Shown here piece by piece: positions 51,410 to 61,075 of a DNA stretch of 64,000 bases. Under the pieces are notes generated by a model. The model had not been told where the DNA came from, made no database searches, and saw only the letters and a program-made list of their open reading frames with translations. Source of the stretch: Scybalomonas sp905214925 (GTDB lineage Bacteria > Bacillota > Clostridia > Lachnospirales > Lachnospiraceae). Where the stretch lies: contig CAJMOB010000003.1 in the NCBI GenBank assembly GCA_905214925.1, forward strand, positions 1 through 64,000. The letters are read 5' to 3'. Position numbers and translations under genes: made by a program. Positions within the stretch are counted from its first letter, which is position 1. Every line of letters begins with the position of its first letter.

Positions 51410-53131
51410 TTACATCATGTTTTTCACTGCTTCTGTTAATGCCTGTAAAGAAGTTGAAGCACCTTCAAGGCTTTCTCCTCTTACACCAATATAAAATTTG
51501 ATTTTTGGCTCTGTACCAGATGGACGAACACAGCACCACGCCCCCTGCTCCAATTGAAAATATAAAACATTGGATTTTGGAAGCCCTGTTTCTTTTTTCG
51601 TTCCATCCGCCATATTCTTTCTTGTACCCTCTTTATAATCTCGGAATTCTTCTACTTGATAATCCCCTATGTTTGTTGGCGGATTTTTTCGAATCTGTTC
51701 CATCATGGACTGGATTTTCTTTGCTCCATCTTGTCCTTTTAATGTTACTGTCACTAACTCTTCTTTATAATAGCCATATGTTTCATAGAGATGGTTCATT
51801 TGTTCACAAAGATCCATTCCCTTTTCTTTATAGTAAGCAGCCGCCTCACAAAGAGCCATTACTGCAACAATCGCATCTTTGTCTCTTGCATGAGTTCCTA
51901 CTAAACAGCCATAGCTTTCTTCGTATCCAAACAAAAATTCATAATTCTTCTTTTGTTCAAATAATTTAATTTGTTCTCCAATATATTTAAATCCTGTTAG
52001 TGTTTCGATTAATGTAACATCATAAGCCTTTGCGATTTCTTTTGCCATTTTTCCAGATACAATGGTCGTCACAATCGCTCCATTTTTTGGAAGACTTTTT
52101 AATTCTTTTCTTCTTGAAAGCTCATACTCCAAAATGAGAGCTCCAGACATATTGCCAGTAAAACTCTTATATTCTCCCGTCTTACTATCTTTTGCATAAA
52201 TGCCAAGGCGATCCGCATCTGGGTCTGTTGCAAGAATGAGATCCGCATCCACTTCTTTTGCCAGCTGTAATGCCAGTTCAAACGCTTTCTTATCTTCTGG
52301 ATTTGGATAAGGAACTGTCGTAAAATTGCCATCTGGTAACTCCTGTTCTTTTACGACCCAAACTTGCTCAAATCCCAATTCTTTTAAAATTCTTCTCACT
52401 GGAATATTTCCCGTTCCATGAAGAGGCGTATAGACAATCTTCAAACTCTTTGCTTGATTTTTGATGGCATCTTTACTTAATACTAATTGTTTCAGTGCCT
52501 CCATATATCGATCGTCCATCTCTTTTCCGATGTACTCTAACAATCCTTTTTGTTTTGCCTCTTCTTCTGTTATGCTTTTTACTGACACATAATCGGTTAC
52601 TCGATTCACTTCTGTAATGATCTCTTCATCTTTTGGATACGTAATTTGGGCACCATCTTCCCAGTACACTTTATATCCATTATATTCCGCTGGATTATGG
52701 CTAGCGGTAATGACAACACCGGCGATACAGCCTAACTGTCTTAATGCAAAGGATAATTCTGGTGTTGGACGAAGAGAATCAAATAAATACGCTTTAATTC
52801 CATTTCCAGCCATACAAAGAGCCGTTTCTTTTGCAAACTCTGGTGACATATTTCTAGAATCATAGGCAATGGCAATGCCTTTTTTCTCTCCCCGTTGCTT
52901 TATAATGTAATTAGCAAGCCCTTGTGTCGCTTTTCTCACGGTGTAAATATTCATACGATTCGTTCCCGCACCAATCACACCACGAAGTCCTCCTGTTCCA
53001 AACGCTAACTCTTTATAGAAGCGATCTTCAATTTCTTTTTCTTCCCCTTCAATGGCTTTTAATTCTTCCTTTGTCTGTTCATCAAAATAAGGTGCTGTAC
53101 ACCAAAATTCATATTGTTCTCTCGCTGTCAT
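51410..53131 (-). CDS. phosphohexomutase (phosphoglucomutase/phosphomannomutase)
   Basis: A 573-residue alpha-D-phosphohexomutase. Phosphoserine loop TASHNPAEYNGYK, metal loop DPDADRLG, sugar loop GYEESYGCLVG and phosphate loop RPSGTEPKIKFY are all present. The Firmicute PgcA form uses glucose and mannose 1-phosphates. In this operon it should turn mannose-1-phosphate from the GH130 phosphorylases into mannose-6-phosphate for the isomerase domain encoded two genes downstream. Confidence 0.92.
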   Translation of the reverse strand: MTAREQYEFWCTAPYFDEQTKEELKAIEGEEKEIEDRFYKELAFGTGGLRGVIGAGTNRMNIYTVRKATQGLANYIIKQRGEKKGIAIAYDSRNMSPEFAKETALCMAGNGIKAYLFDSLRPTPELSFALRQLGCIAGVVITASHNPAEYNGYKVYWEDGAQITYPKDEEIITEVNRVTDYVSVKSITEEEAKQKGLLEYIGKEMDDRYMEALKQLVLSKDAIKNQAKSLKIVYTPLHGTGNIPVRRILKELGFEQVWVVKEQELPDGNFTTVPYPNPEDKKAFELALQLAKEVDADLILATDPDADRLGIYAKDSKTGEYKSFTGNMSGALILEYELSRRKELKSLPKNGAIVTTIVSGKMAKEIAKAYDVTLIETLTGFKYIGEQIKLFEQKKNYEFLFGYEESYGCLVGTHARDKDAIVAVMALCEAAAYYKEKGMDLCEQMNHLYETYGYYKEELVTVTLKGQDGAKKIQSMMEQIRKNPPTNIGDYQVEEFRDYKEGTRKNMADGTKKETGLPKSNVLYFQLEQGAWCCVRPSGTEPKIKFYIGVRGESLEGASTSLQALTEAVKNMM

Positions 53132-53194
53132 AAGAAACTCCTTTCTCTTTTCTTTTTTAATTTTTATAAAACTGCTATGCTACATAGAAAACGA

Positions 53195-54310
53195 TTACGC
53201 CACAATCATCGATAACAAGTAAAATGGCACTTTATCTTCTTTTGTCGCTTTTATAATTTCAATGGAAACAGTGTGTTTTTTGTTTTCTCCGTGATGTAAA
53301 ATCGGTTGTAGAAATAGACAATCTCCCCAATCCTCTTCAAAGTTTCCATCTAATAAAATCGCCTTTTCTTCTTCTCCATCGAGAACTACTTTTGCAATCG
53401 GAGAAGGTTTTTGAATGGTCTTTCGATATTGAACGGCAATACAACTTCCTTCTAGCGAGAAAGTGATTTTATCTCCTTCTTCTCTTCCAATCCATCCATT
53501 TTTAAAACAATCAAGATGCCCTTTTTTCTCTTTTGTATCCGCTCGAAATCCCTCTAATCTAGGGAGAGAATTTTGTATCGTATAACGAATGGCTCCCTCA
53601 TATGCATTTTTTGTAAGAGGGGCTTTTAAAAAATCCACTTCTACTTGTTCCCACTCTTTTTTATTATCGTTTCCTCCCTCATAACTTCCATTCATCTTAG
53701 CTTTTACTTCTTCTAATAGGCGAATGATTTCCTCGGCCACAAGAAAATGCCCTTTGTCATTAGGGTGCAACCCATCTTGTGACAACTCTTCTCTTTTATA
53801 AATTCCTTTTTCTATTTGTTGATAAATGGTATCTTTGATACTGACATGAGGAATTCCATAATGATCCCCAATCTCGTTATGATATTCCTGTGCGTTATGC
53901 CCATCTTCATAAAAGACATTGTTTAATAATACAACGGCTGGCTTTGATTGCCATTTTAATAACTGGCGAATGACACCTTCGTACGTTTCTTGAAAAAATG
54001 GTTCGGCTTCATCATTCACACTAAAATCTACAAATACAACATCTGGTTGATAAATCAACATATCCTCTTTTACTCTTCCTGCCCCAAAGTGAGAACTCGT
54101 TCCACCAATACCACCATTGACATAATGAATCTTAGCCTTTGGAAAGGTACGTTGCCACCATTCATAGACAAGATAGGCATAACAAGTTGTTTCCTTAGAA
54201 GAGAGACTCCCTTGTGTAATGGAGCCACCTAAAAATCCAACGGTCACTTCTTTTCCTTCTTTGGCTCGCCTCATAGACTCTTTTAACCGCCATAAATTGC
54301 TTTTTATCAT
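53195..54310 (-). CDS. CE17-like SGNH acetyl-mannan esterase
   Basis: A 371-residue protein with an N-terminal SGNH hydrolase domain (catalytic Ser30 in GFLGGSITQGS, Asn in FSVNDEAEP, Asp and His in DGLHPNDKGH near 183) and a C-terminal beta-sandwich of about 150 residues (from about 215). This is the arrangement of the Roseburia CE17 mannan acetylesterase, whose C-terminal domain is CBM35-like. No signal peptide, so it deacetylates imported manno-oligosaccharides in the cytoplasm. It is followed by the CE2-like esterase gene on its upstream side, a known pair with complementary acetyl specificity. Confidence 0.85.
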   Translation of the reverse strand: MIKSNLWRLKESMRRAKEGKEVTVGFLGGSITQGSLSSKETTCYAYLVYEWWQRTFPKAKIHYVNGGIGGTSSHFGAGRVKEDMLIYQPDVVFVDFSVNDEAEPFFQETYEGVIRQLLKWQSKPAVVLLNNVFYEDGHNAQEYHNEIGDHYGIPHVSIKDTIYQQIEKGIYKREELSQDGLHPNDKGHFLVAEEIIRLLEEVKAKMNGSYEGGNDNKKEWEQVEVDFLKAPLTKNAYEGAIRYTIQNSLPRLEGFRADTKEKKGHLDCFKNGWIGREEGDKITFSLEGSCIAVQYRKTIQKPSPIAKVVLDGEEEKAILLDGNFEEDWGDCLFLQPILHHGENKKHTVSIEIIKATKEDKVPFYLLSMIVA

Positions 54311-54325
54311 GACCTTCCTCTCCTT

Positions 54326-55378
54326 TCATTCCTCTTTCCATACTGGAATTTTTTCACTTAACATGTCAATATAGCTTGCTAATTCTTCTGCCATCTCTTC
54401 TGCTTCCGAACCCCGAATATGCCCAGGAGTTCCACAGCCGTTTTTTGAATATAAAAAATGAAAGACCCTATCATCGTCTAATTCCTTACAAACCCTTTCA
54501 ATGGACTCATCCCAGTTTTTGTCATGGCATAAAATAGTTGTAGTTAAAATAATTACGGCATCTTGATAAGTGTTTCGTATGGACTGGATCCACTTTTTAT
54601 AATGCCTTCTCCAACGAATGGCTTTCTCTCCTTCTATATCCTCTTTCATATAATCTTCTGGATGGTTATCATTTTGCCCAATAGCTACGATTACTACATC
54701 TGGTACATATTGACGAAAATCCCATTTTGTCATCTCACTAATTTCTGGATTATAATGTACTTTATCCCATACACTTTCCATTCCTAAAAAAATGGGATCA
54801 CAAAACCACCCTGTTCCATCTAAAAGAGCAATTCCTCCTTGTGCGATATCGTGAATCTGGGCATTTAATTTTCTTGCTGTGATCCATGCATAAGAATACC
54901 AACTGTTCGAATACTCTCCATTATGGATCGGATCTTCTTTTCCACAATAAGCCTCTGCCTCTGATACTTCTCCTGCGGATACCGAATCTCCATAGACTTC
55001 TATTTTTCTCTTTGGCTTTTTTGGAGGTTCTAATAACATACTTCCATCGGATAGTTCTAATTCTTCTAATACAATTTCATGGCAACTATCCATCCGTTTA
55101 AAAAACAAAATCGTATGTTCCTTTTCCTCTCCATCAACGAAAACGATTTCTGTGATTCCCTTTTCTTTTAATGGAAACGTTTTTTGTTCCCCATCCACAA
55201 TTGCTCCAACATAAGAATTCCAACAGCCTCTTTTATTTTGGACGGTTAATTTGGCTGTTTCTCCAAAAAATCGGAAGGTAAGAGAAGTAGCTGGAAATAC
55301 CCATTCTGGCTTTTTCCTATTTCTCCTATCGATTCTTCCGCTATATTGTAGTCGTACGTCATCCAATGCAACCTTCAT
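54326..55378 (-). CDS. CE2-like acetyl-mannan esterase
   Basis: A 350-residue CE2-type esterase: N-terminal jelly-roll domain at about 1-120 (SLTFRFFGETAKLTVQNKR) and C-terminal SGNH-type domain with catalytic Ser132 in VYGDSVSAGE, GQNDNHPEDY, and His in CGTPGHIRGSEAEEMA. No signal peptide. With the CE17-like neighbour it removes 2-, 3- and 6-O-acetyl groups so that the phosphorylases can work. Assignment rests on domain order and on the operon matching the Roseburia mannan locus. Confidence 0.87.
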   Translation of the reverse strand: MKVALDDVRLQYSGRIDRRNRKKPEWVFPATSLTFRFFGETAKLTVQNKRGCWNSYVGAIVDGEQKTFPLKEKGITEIVFVDGEEKEHTILFFKRMDSCHEIVLEELELSDGSMLLEPPKKPKRKIEVYGDSVSAGEVSEAEAYCGKEDPIHNGEYSNSWYSYAWITARKLNAQIHDIAQGGIALLDGTGWFCDPIFLGMESVWDKVHYNPEISEMTKWDFRQYVPDVVIVAIGQNDNHPEDYMKEDIEGEKAIRWRRHYKKWIQSIRNTYQDAVIILTTTILCHDKNWDESIERVCKELDDDRVFHFLYSKNGCGTPGHIRGSEAEEMAEELASYIDMLSEKIPVWKEE

Positions 55379-55416
55379 TTTTCTCCCTTTCTATCCAAAT
55401 CCTATCCTATAAAAAT

Positions 55417-55475
55417 GATGAGCTGAACTTTCTTGAGCCTTCTTCTACTAAAAGACTCAAGCAGTTCAGCTCATC
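55417..55475 (-). terminator. intercistronic stem-loop between GH130_1 and CE2 genes
   Basis: Arms GATGAGCTGAAC and GTTCAGCTCATC with inner CTTGAG and CTCAAG; on the minus strand followed by ATTTTTATAGG. It may act as a partial terminator or as an mRNA-stabilising end within the mannan operon. Confidence 0.7.
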
Positions 55476-55484
55476 AAAAATCCA

Positions 55485-56651
55485 TTATTTTAATAGTTCT
55501 AAATTTTTATGAATGAGTTCCACTCGCTGTTTCACACAATCCGAAGAACGAAGTGGATCTTTTGGTGTTTGATATAAATAATCTTCTAATTGATCGATTG
55601 TCGTCGTCGCTACATGAAGTCTTGTATCGCTAGAAGCGTAATAAATATAAACATCTCCATTTTCTCTTGCAATGGCTCCATTTGTGAAAACAACATTGGA
55701 TACATCTCCCACTCTTTCTTTTCCAAGTGGCACTAAAAATACACCAGATGGCTCTGCAATCACTTTTGTTGGATCTTTAAAATCCGTTGCAAAGGCATAT
55801 AATACATAGCGAAGTCCTGCTGCTGTATTTCTTACCCCATGAGCAATATGAATCCAACCTTTTTTTCCTTTAAAAGGAACTGCTCCTGCTCCATTTTTTG
55901 CCTCTGTCAATGTATGATAAACTCGTCTACTAATAATCGTTTCTTCCTCAATCACCGCGTGTTCAATATCATCACAAAGCCCGAATCCAATTCCTCCGCC
56001 ACTTCCCGTTTCAATAAATCCGTCCATTGGTCTTGTATAAAAGGCATACTTTCCATTTACAAACTCTGGATGAAGTACAACATTTCTCTGTTGTGGGGAA
56101 CGGAGTGTTTTTAAGTTGTCAAGACGTTCCCAAGTTTTTAAATCCTTTGTGCGAACGATACCAGCCTGTGCCACTGCTGCAGACAAATCATCACTTTCTG
56201 TATCTTTGCTTTCAGAACAAAAGACTCCATAAATCCATCCATCTTCATGTTTTGTCAAACGCATATCATAGACGTTAGTTTCTTCTTTACAAGTATCTGG
56301 AAGCACGACTGGATAATCCCAAAAACGAAAACCATCAACCCCATTATCACTTTCTGCCACTGCAAAAAAAGATTTTCTATCATTTCCTTCTACGCGGGCA
56401 ATAAGATAATATTTTCCACCCATCTCAATGGCTCCTGAATTCATAACTGCATTGATGCCAAGACGTTCCATAAAATATGGATTTGTTTCCTCATTCAAAT
56501 CATATCTCCAATGAATGGGTGCATGTTCTCTTGTTAACACTGGATTTTTATAACGAGTGTAAATACCATTATAAAAATCTGCTTTTTCATTTTTTCTTGC
56601 AATCAACTTGTCATATTTGGCAAGTTCCACATAATATTGTTTATGGATCAT
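55485..56651 (-). CDS. GH130_1 beta-1,4-mannosylglucose phosphorylase
   Basis: A 388-residue GH130 phosphorylase. The general-acid Asp129 lies in NVYDMRLTKHEDGWIYG, which fits the subfamily 1 enzymes (about 390 residues) that phosphorolyse mannosyl-beta-1,4-glucose to mannose-1-phosphate and glucose. Cytoplasmic. Its start codon adjoins the stop of the 2-epimerase gene that makes its substrate, so the pair is coupled both in translation and in metabolism. Confidence 0.9.
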   Translation of the reverse strand: MIHKQYYVELAKYDKLIARKNEKADFYNGIYTRYKNPVLTREHAPIHWRYDLNEETNPYFMERLGINAVMNSGAIEMGGKYYLIARVEGNDRKSFFAVAESDNGVDGFRFWDYPVVLPDTCKEETNVYDMRLTKHEDGWIYGVFCSESKDTESDDLSAAVAQAGIVRTKDLKTWERLDNLKTLRSPQQRNVVLHPEFVNGKYAFYTRPMDGFIETGSGGGIGFGLCDDIEHAVIEEETIISRRVYHTLTEAKNGAGAVPFKGKKGWIHIAHGVRNTAAGLRYVLYAFATDFKDPTKVIAEPSGVFLVPLGKERVGDVSNVVFTNGAIARENGDVYIYYASSDTRLHVATTTIDQLEDYLYQTPKDPLRSSDCVKQRVELIHKNLELLK

Positions 56652-57842
56652 TTATTTTTCAAGCCTCCTAATCACTTCTATACACATTCTTCCGTTATGA
56701 TATGGACACTTCCAAGGTTCTACGATAGGTTTTTCTATCGGATTGTGATTCTCATCTAATGCCCAATACCATTCCGAACCATTTCGCTTATCGATCATAT
56801 ACTCTTTAATGTAATTCCAAACGTCAAAAGCACCTTCTAAATAATAGTCACAGCCCTTTTGTTTTTGCCAAGCATTTAAAAATCCAACGACGGTTTCTGC
56901 CTGTACCCACCAAACTCTCGTCTTATCCACCACTCCATCTTCTGCTTCATTTACAAGAGAGTGATCGATATAAGCACGATGATAAATATTTTCAGCGATC
57001 ACCTTCGTCACTTGGCCTATTTTTTGTTGATAAGACTCATCTGCCAACACTTCTGCCCCTCGATCCATTAACCATGAAGTTTCAATATCATGCCCATAAG
57101 AATAAAGATCCAGTAAGCTGTTCCAATGGCTATCAAAAAATACTTCCTGTCTTCCTAGCTGTTTGTTGTACACTTTATCCGTAAAAAGATCCATCATAAA
57201 ACGCAGGTTATTTCCAACCTCTTCTTTTTTTGTTACACGATAAAGCTCCGTATAGGCTTCAAATACATGAAGTAATGTATTCATTGTCTTTTCTGCTAAC
57301 ACACCATTTTCTGATAATTTTTCATTGGACTCTGGTTTAAAATCAACGGTAAATGCCTCTAAATATCCTTCCTCATCTTTACAGCGTTCCTCAATTAATT
57401 GATATAAGTTCTGTGCGATTTCTAACGCTTCCTCTTCTTTTGTTACTGCATAATAAGAAGAAAGTGCATAAATGGCAAAGGCTTGATTATACGTATGTTT
57501 TGTTCCATCAAGTACCGTTCCATCATAATGTAAGGACCAATAAACACCACCATAAGTAGCATCGATACAATAGTTTTTTAAAAACTGATAGGCATGTTTT
57601 GCATGTTCTAATAAATGCTCTTCTCTCAATAAATCATAGGCATTTGAAAAGAACCATAAGATTCTGCTATTCAAAATACAACCCTTTTCTGCCTTTTGAT
57701 TCACTGCCAAATCATAGCCCATATATCCATAATATCCACCATAAGTTTCATCTTTTAGCCCCTCCCAAAATGGGATGAGGGCTTTTGTTAGATGATCTCT
57801 TACTTCGGATACGAATTGTTTTGTTTCATATACTCTTTCCAA
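56652..57842 (-). CDS. cellobiose/mannobiose 2-epimerase
   Basis: A 396-residue AGE-superfamily (alpha/alpha)6-barrel enzyme, with family segments GGYYGYMGYD, TYGGVYWSLHYDGT, HTYNQAFAIYALS, SYGHDIETSWL and WWVQAETVVGF. It epimerises the reducing-end mannose of mannobiose to glucose, giving mannosyl-glucose for the GH130_1 enzyme next to it. It may also act on cellobiose. Matches in size and context the Roseburia mannan epimerase. Confidence 0.9.
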   Translation of the reverse strand: MERVYETKQFVSEVRDHLTKALIPFWEGLKDETYGGYYGYMGYDLAVNQKAEKGCILNSRILWFFSNAYDLLREEHLLEHAKHAYQFLKNYCIDATYGGVYWSLHYDGTVLDGTKHTYNQAFAIYALSSYYAVTKEEEALEIAQNLYQLIEERCKDEEGYLEAFTVDFKPESNEKLSENGVLAEKTMNTLLHVFEAYTELYRVTKKEEVGNNLRFMMDLFTDKVYNKQLGRQEVFFDSHWNSLLDLYSYGHDIETSWLMDRGAEVLADESYQQKIGQVTKVIAENIYHRAYIDHSLVNEAEDGVVDKTRVWWVQAETVVGFLNAWQKQKGCDYYLEGAFDVWNYIKEYMIDKRNGSEWYWALDENHNPIEKPIVEPWKCPYHNGRMCIEVIRRLEK

Positions 57843-57874
57843 TTTCTACGTCATACTCCCTTACTATACGCTAA

Positions 57875-58900
57875 TTATCTTCTTCCGATTTCTGTATCAG
57901 ACTCTGTTACTACGCTATGTTCTTTAATGTAAGTTACCACATCATTCACTTCTGTAAATGCAAGACCAACATAAGAATCCGCTGCTCCATAGTAAATAGC
58001 GATTTTTCCAGATTCTGAATCATGAATCGTTGCACATGGGAAAGCAACATTTGGCACAAAACCTCTTTCTTCATACCATTCTTCTGGTGTTAATAAAAAG
58101 TTCTCACAACGATATTTTACGATAGATGGATTATCAATATCTAAAATAGCTCCACCGATGCTATATACATAGCCGTTACAAGTCCCACTCACTCCGTGAT
58201 AGAATAAAAGCCAACCTTCTGTTGTTTCAATTGGAGCCGCTCCTCCACCAATTTTTAAAGATTCCCACCATTCATTTCCTTTTCCCATGACATGGCGATG
58301 TTTTCCCCAGTATACAAGGTCTGGACTTTCGGATAAGAAAATATCTCCAAATGGTGTATGGCCGCTATCGCTTGGTCTTGAAAGCATCATAAAGTTGCCA
58401 TTGATTTTTCTTGGGAATAAAACTGCATTTCGATTAAATGGAAGGAATGGATTTTCCACACGGACAAAAGTTTTAAAATCTGTTGTCTTTGCCATACCAA
58501 TGGCTGCCCCATAAAAATCTTGGCACCAAATGATATAGTAAGTATCTTCCACTTTGACAAGGCGTGGATCATACGCATAACGTGGCATAAAACTTTCGCC
58601 ATTTTCATCGACAAATGGAATTTTTTCTTTATCAAATTCCCAATGGATGGCATCTTTACTTCTTCCTAAATAAATGTATGGAATCCCATTGATCTGCTCT
58701 CCACGAAATACACCGATAAATCCATCTTCATAAGGCATAACCGCACTGTTGAAAATTCTCGCTACTCCTTCTACTGGATTTCTATCAATAATTGGATTTT
58801 CCCTATATCTCCAAACTGGCATCCACTCTTTGCTATTTTCTGGTCTTTCTTGCCAAGGTACATTTGGTACCTTTGGTCCGATAATTTTTACGTTACTCAT
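57875..58900 (-). CDS. GH130_2 beta-1,4-mannooligosaccharide phosphorylase
   Basis: A 341-residue GH130 enzyme with the general-acid Asp111 in YAYDPRLVKVEDTYY. It is shorter than GH130_1 and fits subfamily 2, which shortens manno-oligosaccharides from the nonreducing end with phosphate to yield mannose-1-phosphate. Residues FNSAVMPYEDGFIGVFRGE are typical. It sits between the permeases and the epimerase gene. Confidence 0.9.
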   Translation of the reverse strand: MSNVKIIGPKVPNVPWQERPENSKEWMPVWRYRENPIIDRNPVEGVARIFNSAVMPYEDGFIGVFRGEQINGIPYIYLGRSKDAIHWEFDKEKIPFVDENGESFMPRYAYDPRLVKVEDTYYIIWCQDFYGAAIGMAKTTDFKTFVRVENPFLPFNRNAVLFPRKINGNFMMLSRPSDSGHTPFGDIFLSESPDLVYWGKHRHVMGKGNEWWESLKIGGGAAPIETTEGWLLFYHGVSGTCNGYVYSIGGAILDIDNPSIVKYRCENFLLTPEEWYEERGFVPNVAFPCATIHDSESGKIAIYYGAADSYVGLAFTEVNDVVTYIKEHSVVTESDTEIGRR

Positions 58901-58993
58901 ACAATAGTTCCTCCGAATTTTTTATTCTATTATGATTTTGTTTTATGTACAATTTTTAAACTTATTTGTTACTTTTGATACATTTTCTTCTCG

Positions 58994-59839
58994 TTATCCC
59001 TTAACTGCTCCCTGTGTTAAACCACTATAAATTTGTTTTTGACATAAAATGAAGATAATTAAAGCTGGAAGCATTGTTATAATAACCCCCGCACAGATGT
59101 AGTTATACTGATTGCCTAATGGCCCTGTAAATTTAAATAAGGAGGTAGCGACGGTTACATATTGATTTTTATCTTGTAAATAAAGATTTGCCGTATAATA
59201 TTCGTTGTATGTACCAACTCCTTTTAAAATCATAACGGTTACAACAGCCGGTTTTAAAAGCGGGAATAAAATCTTAAAGAAAATTCCAAAGTAAGTACAT
59301 CCATCAAGAATGGCTGATTCATCCAATGACGTCGGAATATTTTCAAAAAACTGAATGAAAATATAAATGGAAATAACATCCGTACCACACATTAAAATAA
59401 TGTATCCTGGAAGACTGTTAATTAAATGAAGAGAATACATAATCTGATATACGGATACTTGCATTGCAATTCCTGGAAGCAAAGATGCAAATAAGAATAA
59501 GTTACGGATAATTCCATTTCCAAAAAACTTAAAACGATTTAAAATATAGGCAAGCATAGACCCTGTTAAAATGGATCCAATTAATACAAAAAATAAAATA
59601 ATAATGGAATTTCGAAATGCAAGCCCCATATTAGCCTGCTTCCATGCTTGAATAAAATTATCAAAATACGTCCAACTTTCTGGCAATGTCATAACATTTG
59701 TGGAAGCATATTCTTCTGGTGTTTTAAATGCGGTAATGACACAGACAACAACTGGAAGAACAGAAATAAATGCACCAAAAATCAATGTGGCATATTTAAA
59801 AATAATCCAAATAACTCTCTTTAATTTCGGTATGCTCAT
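58994..59839 (-). CDS. carbohydrate ABC transporter permease (MalG-type)
   Basis: A 281-residue CUT1 permease with about six transmembrane segments and the EAA motif region DESAILDGCTYFGIFFKILFPLLKPA. It pairs with the MalF-type permease encoded three bases upstream. Substrate inferred from the operon: manno- and gluco-manno-oligosaccharides. No ATPase gene is present, so a shared MsmK-type ATPase must serve it. Confidence 0.92.
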   Translation of the reverse strand: MSIPKLKRVIWIIFKYATLIFGAFISVLPVVVCVITAFKTPEEYASTNVMTLPESWTYFDNFIQAWKQANMGLAFRNSIIILFFVLIGSILTGSMLAYILNRFKFFGNGIIRNLFLFASLLPGIAMQVSVYQIMYSLHLINSLPGYIILMCGTDVISIYIFIQFFENIPTSLDESAILDGCTYFGIFFKILFPLLKPAVVTVMILKGVGTYNEYYTANLYLQDKNQYVTVATSLFKFTGPLGNQYNYICAGVIITMLPALIIFILCQKQIYSGLTQGAVKG

Positions 59840-59842
59840 TGG

Positions 59843-60847
59843 TTATCTGCCTCCTTTTCCCATAGCTATTTCTTTCGCTTGTTTTGCTTTTAATGCCTTT
59901 TCACGTTTTCTTATTGTCCGAATGGCTTCTTTATCTCCTTCTCCAAAGAAGTAGGCAAAGAATACTTTTTGAAGAACGGTTGCGATAATAATAATAATTA
60001 ATAGGACAACTGCCATCGCAGAAGCAAGACCAACTTTTTGTGTCGTATGGGCTAATTTATCCATAACAACGAAGTAAGTGGCTGTTCCAAAATTACCCCC
60101 TGTAATAACATATGGTGGTTCAAAAGCACTTAAAGAACCTGTAATGGATAAAATCATATTTAATACGATAATTGTTTTAATACTTGGGAAAATAATATAG
60201 CGGAATTTTTGCCACCCATTTACCCCATCGATATCTGCCGCTTCATATAACGTGGAATCTACCGACATAATGGCACCTGCAAACAATACCATATTCTGTC
60301 CCATATATCTCCAAATCGAGGTGGCTGCAATTGAAATATTATTAATACTTGTATCTCTTAACCAATAAGGAAGATTATCCAGTTCAAATCCACACCATTG
60401 AAGAACGGTATCGAGTACGAATCCTCTTGTATAGAAAAATTTGAAAATAAAACCGACAGCGATTCCACATACTAAGTATGGGAAAAACATAAATCCTTTA
60501 AAAAGTCCACCTGCTCTTGTTTTAAAACTTAAAATAGAAGCAAAGTATAAAGCTAATGCTAACTGCACAAAAGATGCCGCAATATAATAAAGACTTAATT
60601 TTAATGCTTTAAAACAATCATCCCTTGTAAAAACTTCTATGTAATTTTGTAGTCCTACAAATTCTCTATCACCAATGTATTTCATATCATAGAAACTGAA
60701 CTGAACCATTTTTGCAAATGGAAGATAAGTAAACGTAAATAATAACAGTAATGGCACAATCATAAATGTGATCATAACAAGTCTTCTGTTTACTTTTTCT
60801 TTTCCAAGCCACTTAAAAAAATTAAATGATTGTTTTTTCTCTCCCAT
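59843..60847 (-). CDS. carbohydrate ABC transporter permease (MalF-type)
   Basis: A 334-residue CUT1 permease with about six transmembrane helices and the EAA-like loop YEAADIDGVNGWQKFRYIIFPSI. Start at ATG 60847 after AAGGAGTG; the preceding TTG codon is less likely. A large stem-loop separates it from the binding-protein gene upstream. Confidence 0.92.
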   Translation of the reverse strand: MGEKKQSFNFFKWLGKEKVNRRLVMITFMIVPLLLLFTFTYLPFAKMVQFSFYDMKYIGDREFVGLQNYIEVFTRDDCFKALKLSLYYIAASFVQLALALYFASILSFKTRAGGLFKGFMFFPYLVCGIAVGFIFKFFYTRGFVLDTVLQWCGFELDNLPYWLRDTSINNISIAATSIWRYMGQNMVLFAGAIMSVDSTLYEAADIDGVNGWQKFRYIIFPSIKTIIVLNMILSITGSLSAFEPPYVITGGNFGTATYFVVMDKLAHTTQKVGLASAMAVVLLIIIIIATVLQKVFFAYFFGEGDKEAIRTIRKREKALKAKQAKEIAMGKGGR

Positions 60848-60892
60848 CAAAACACTCCTTTCTCTCTTAAACTGTTTTTTTACATAGAAAGA

Positions 60893-60997
60893 GGTTGTTA
60901 CGAAAATTCTTTATCTTTTTTCTAACTGATAGCAATCTTTTTTCTTATTTTCATTCCTATCAGCGTTGAATTGGATAAAAAAATAATTGTAACAACC
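60893..60997 (-). repeat. large intercistronic stem-loop after the binding-protein gene
   Basis: Outer arms GGTTGTTAC (60893-60901) and GTAACAACC (60989-60997) enclose inner arms CTGATAG (60926-60932) and CTATCAG (60957-60963). In the 228-bp gap between binding protein and first permease, such a structure typically keeps the binding-protein mRNA more abundant. No T-run follows directly. Confidence 0.7.
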
Positions 60998-61075
60998 CCT
61001 CCTATTTATTTTTCTTATTCACTCTGTTTTATTGAATTGTAAAATGACTTCATAATACTATAATTTCTTTTATTT

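Noticed and set aside
51404..51413. Perfect palindrome GTAACGTTAC as LacI-type operator before the GH1 beta-glucosidase
   Set aside because: It overlaps the stop codon of the phosphohexomutase gene and has no second copy in the operon; chance is likely.
53179..53194. cre-like sequence AGAAAACGATTACG before the phosphohexomutase gene
   Set aside because: Only a partial match to the cre consensus, in an internal operon position.
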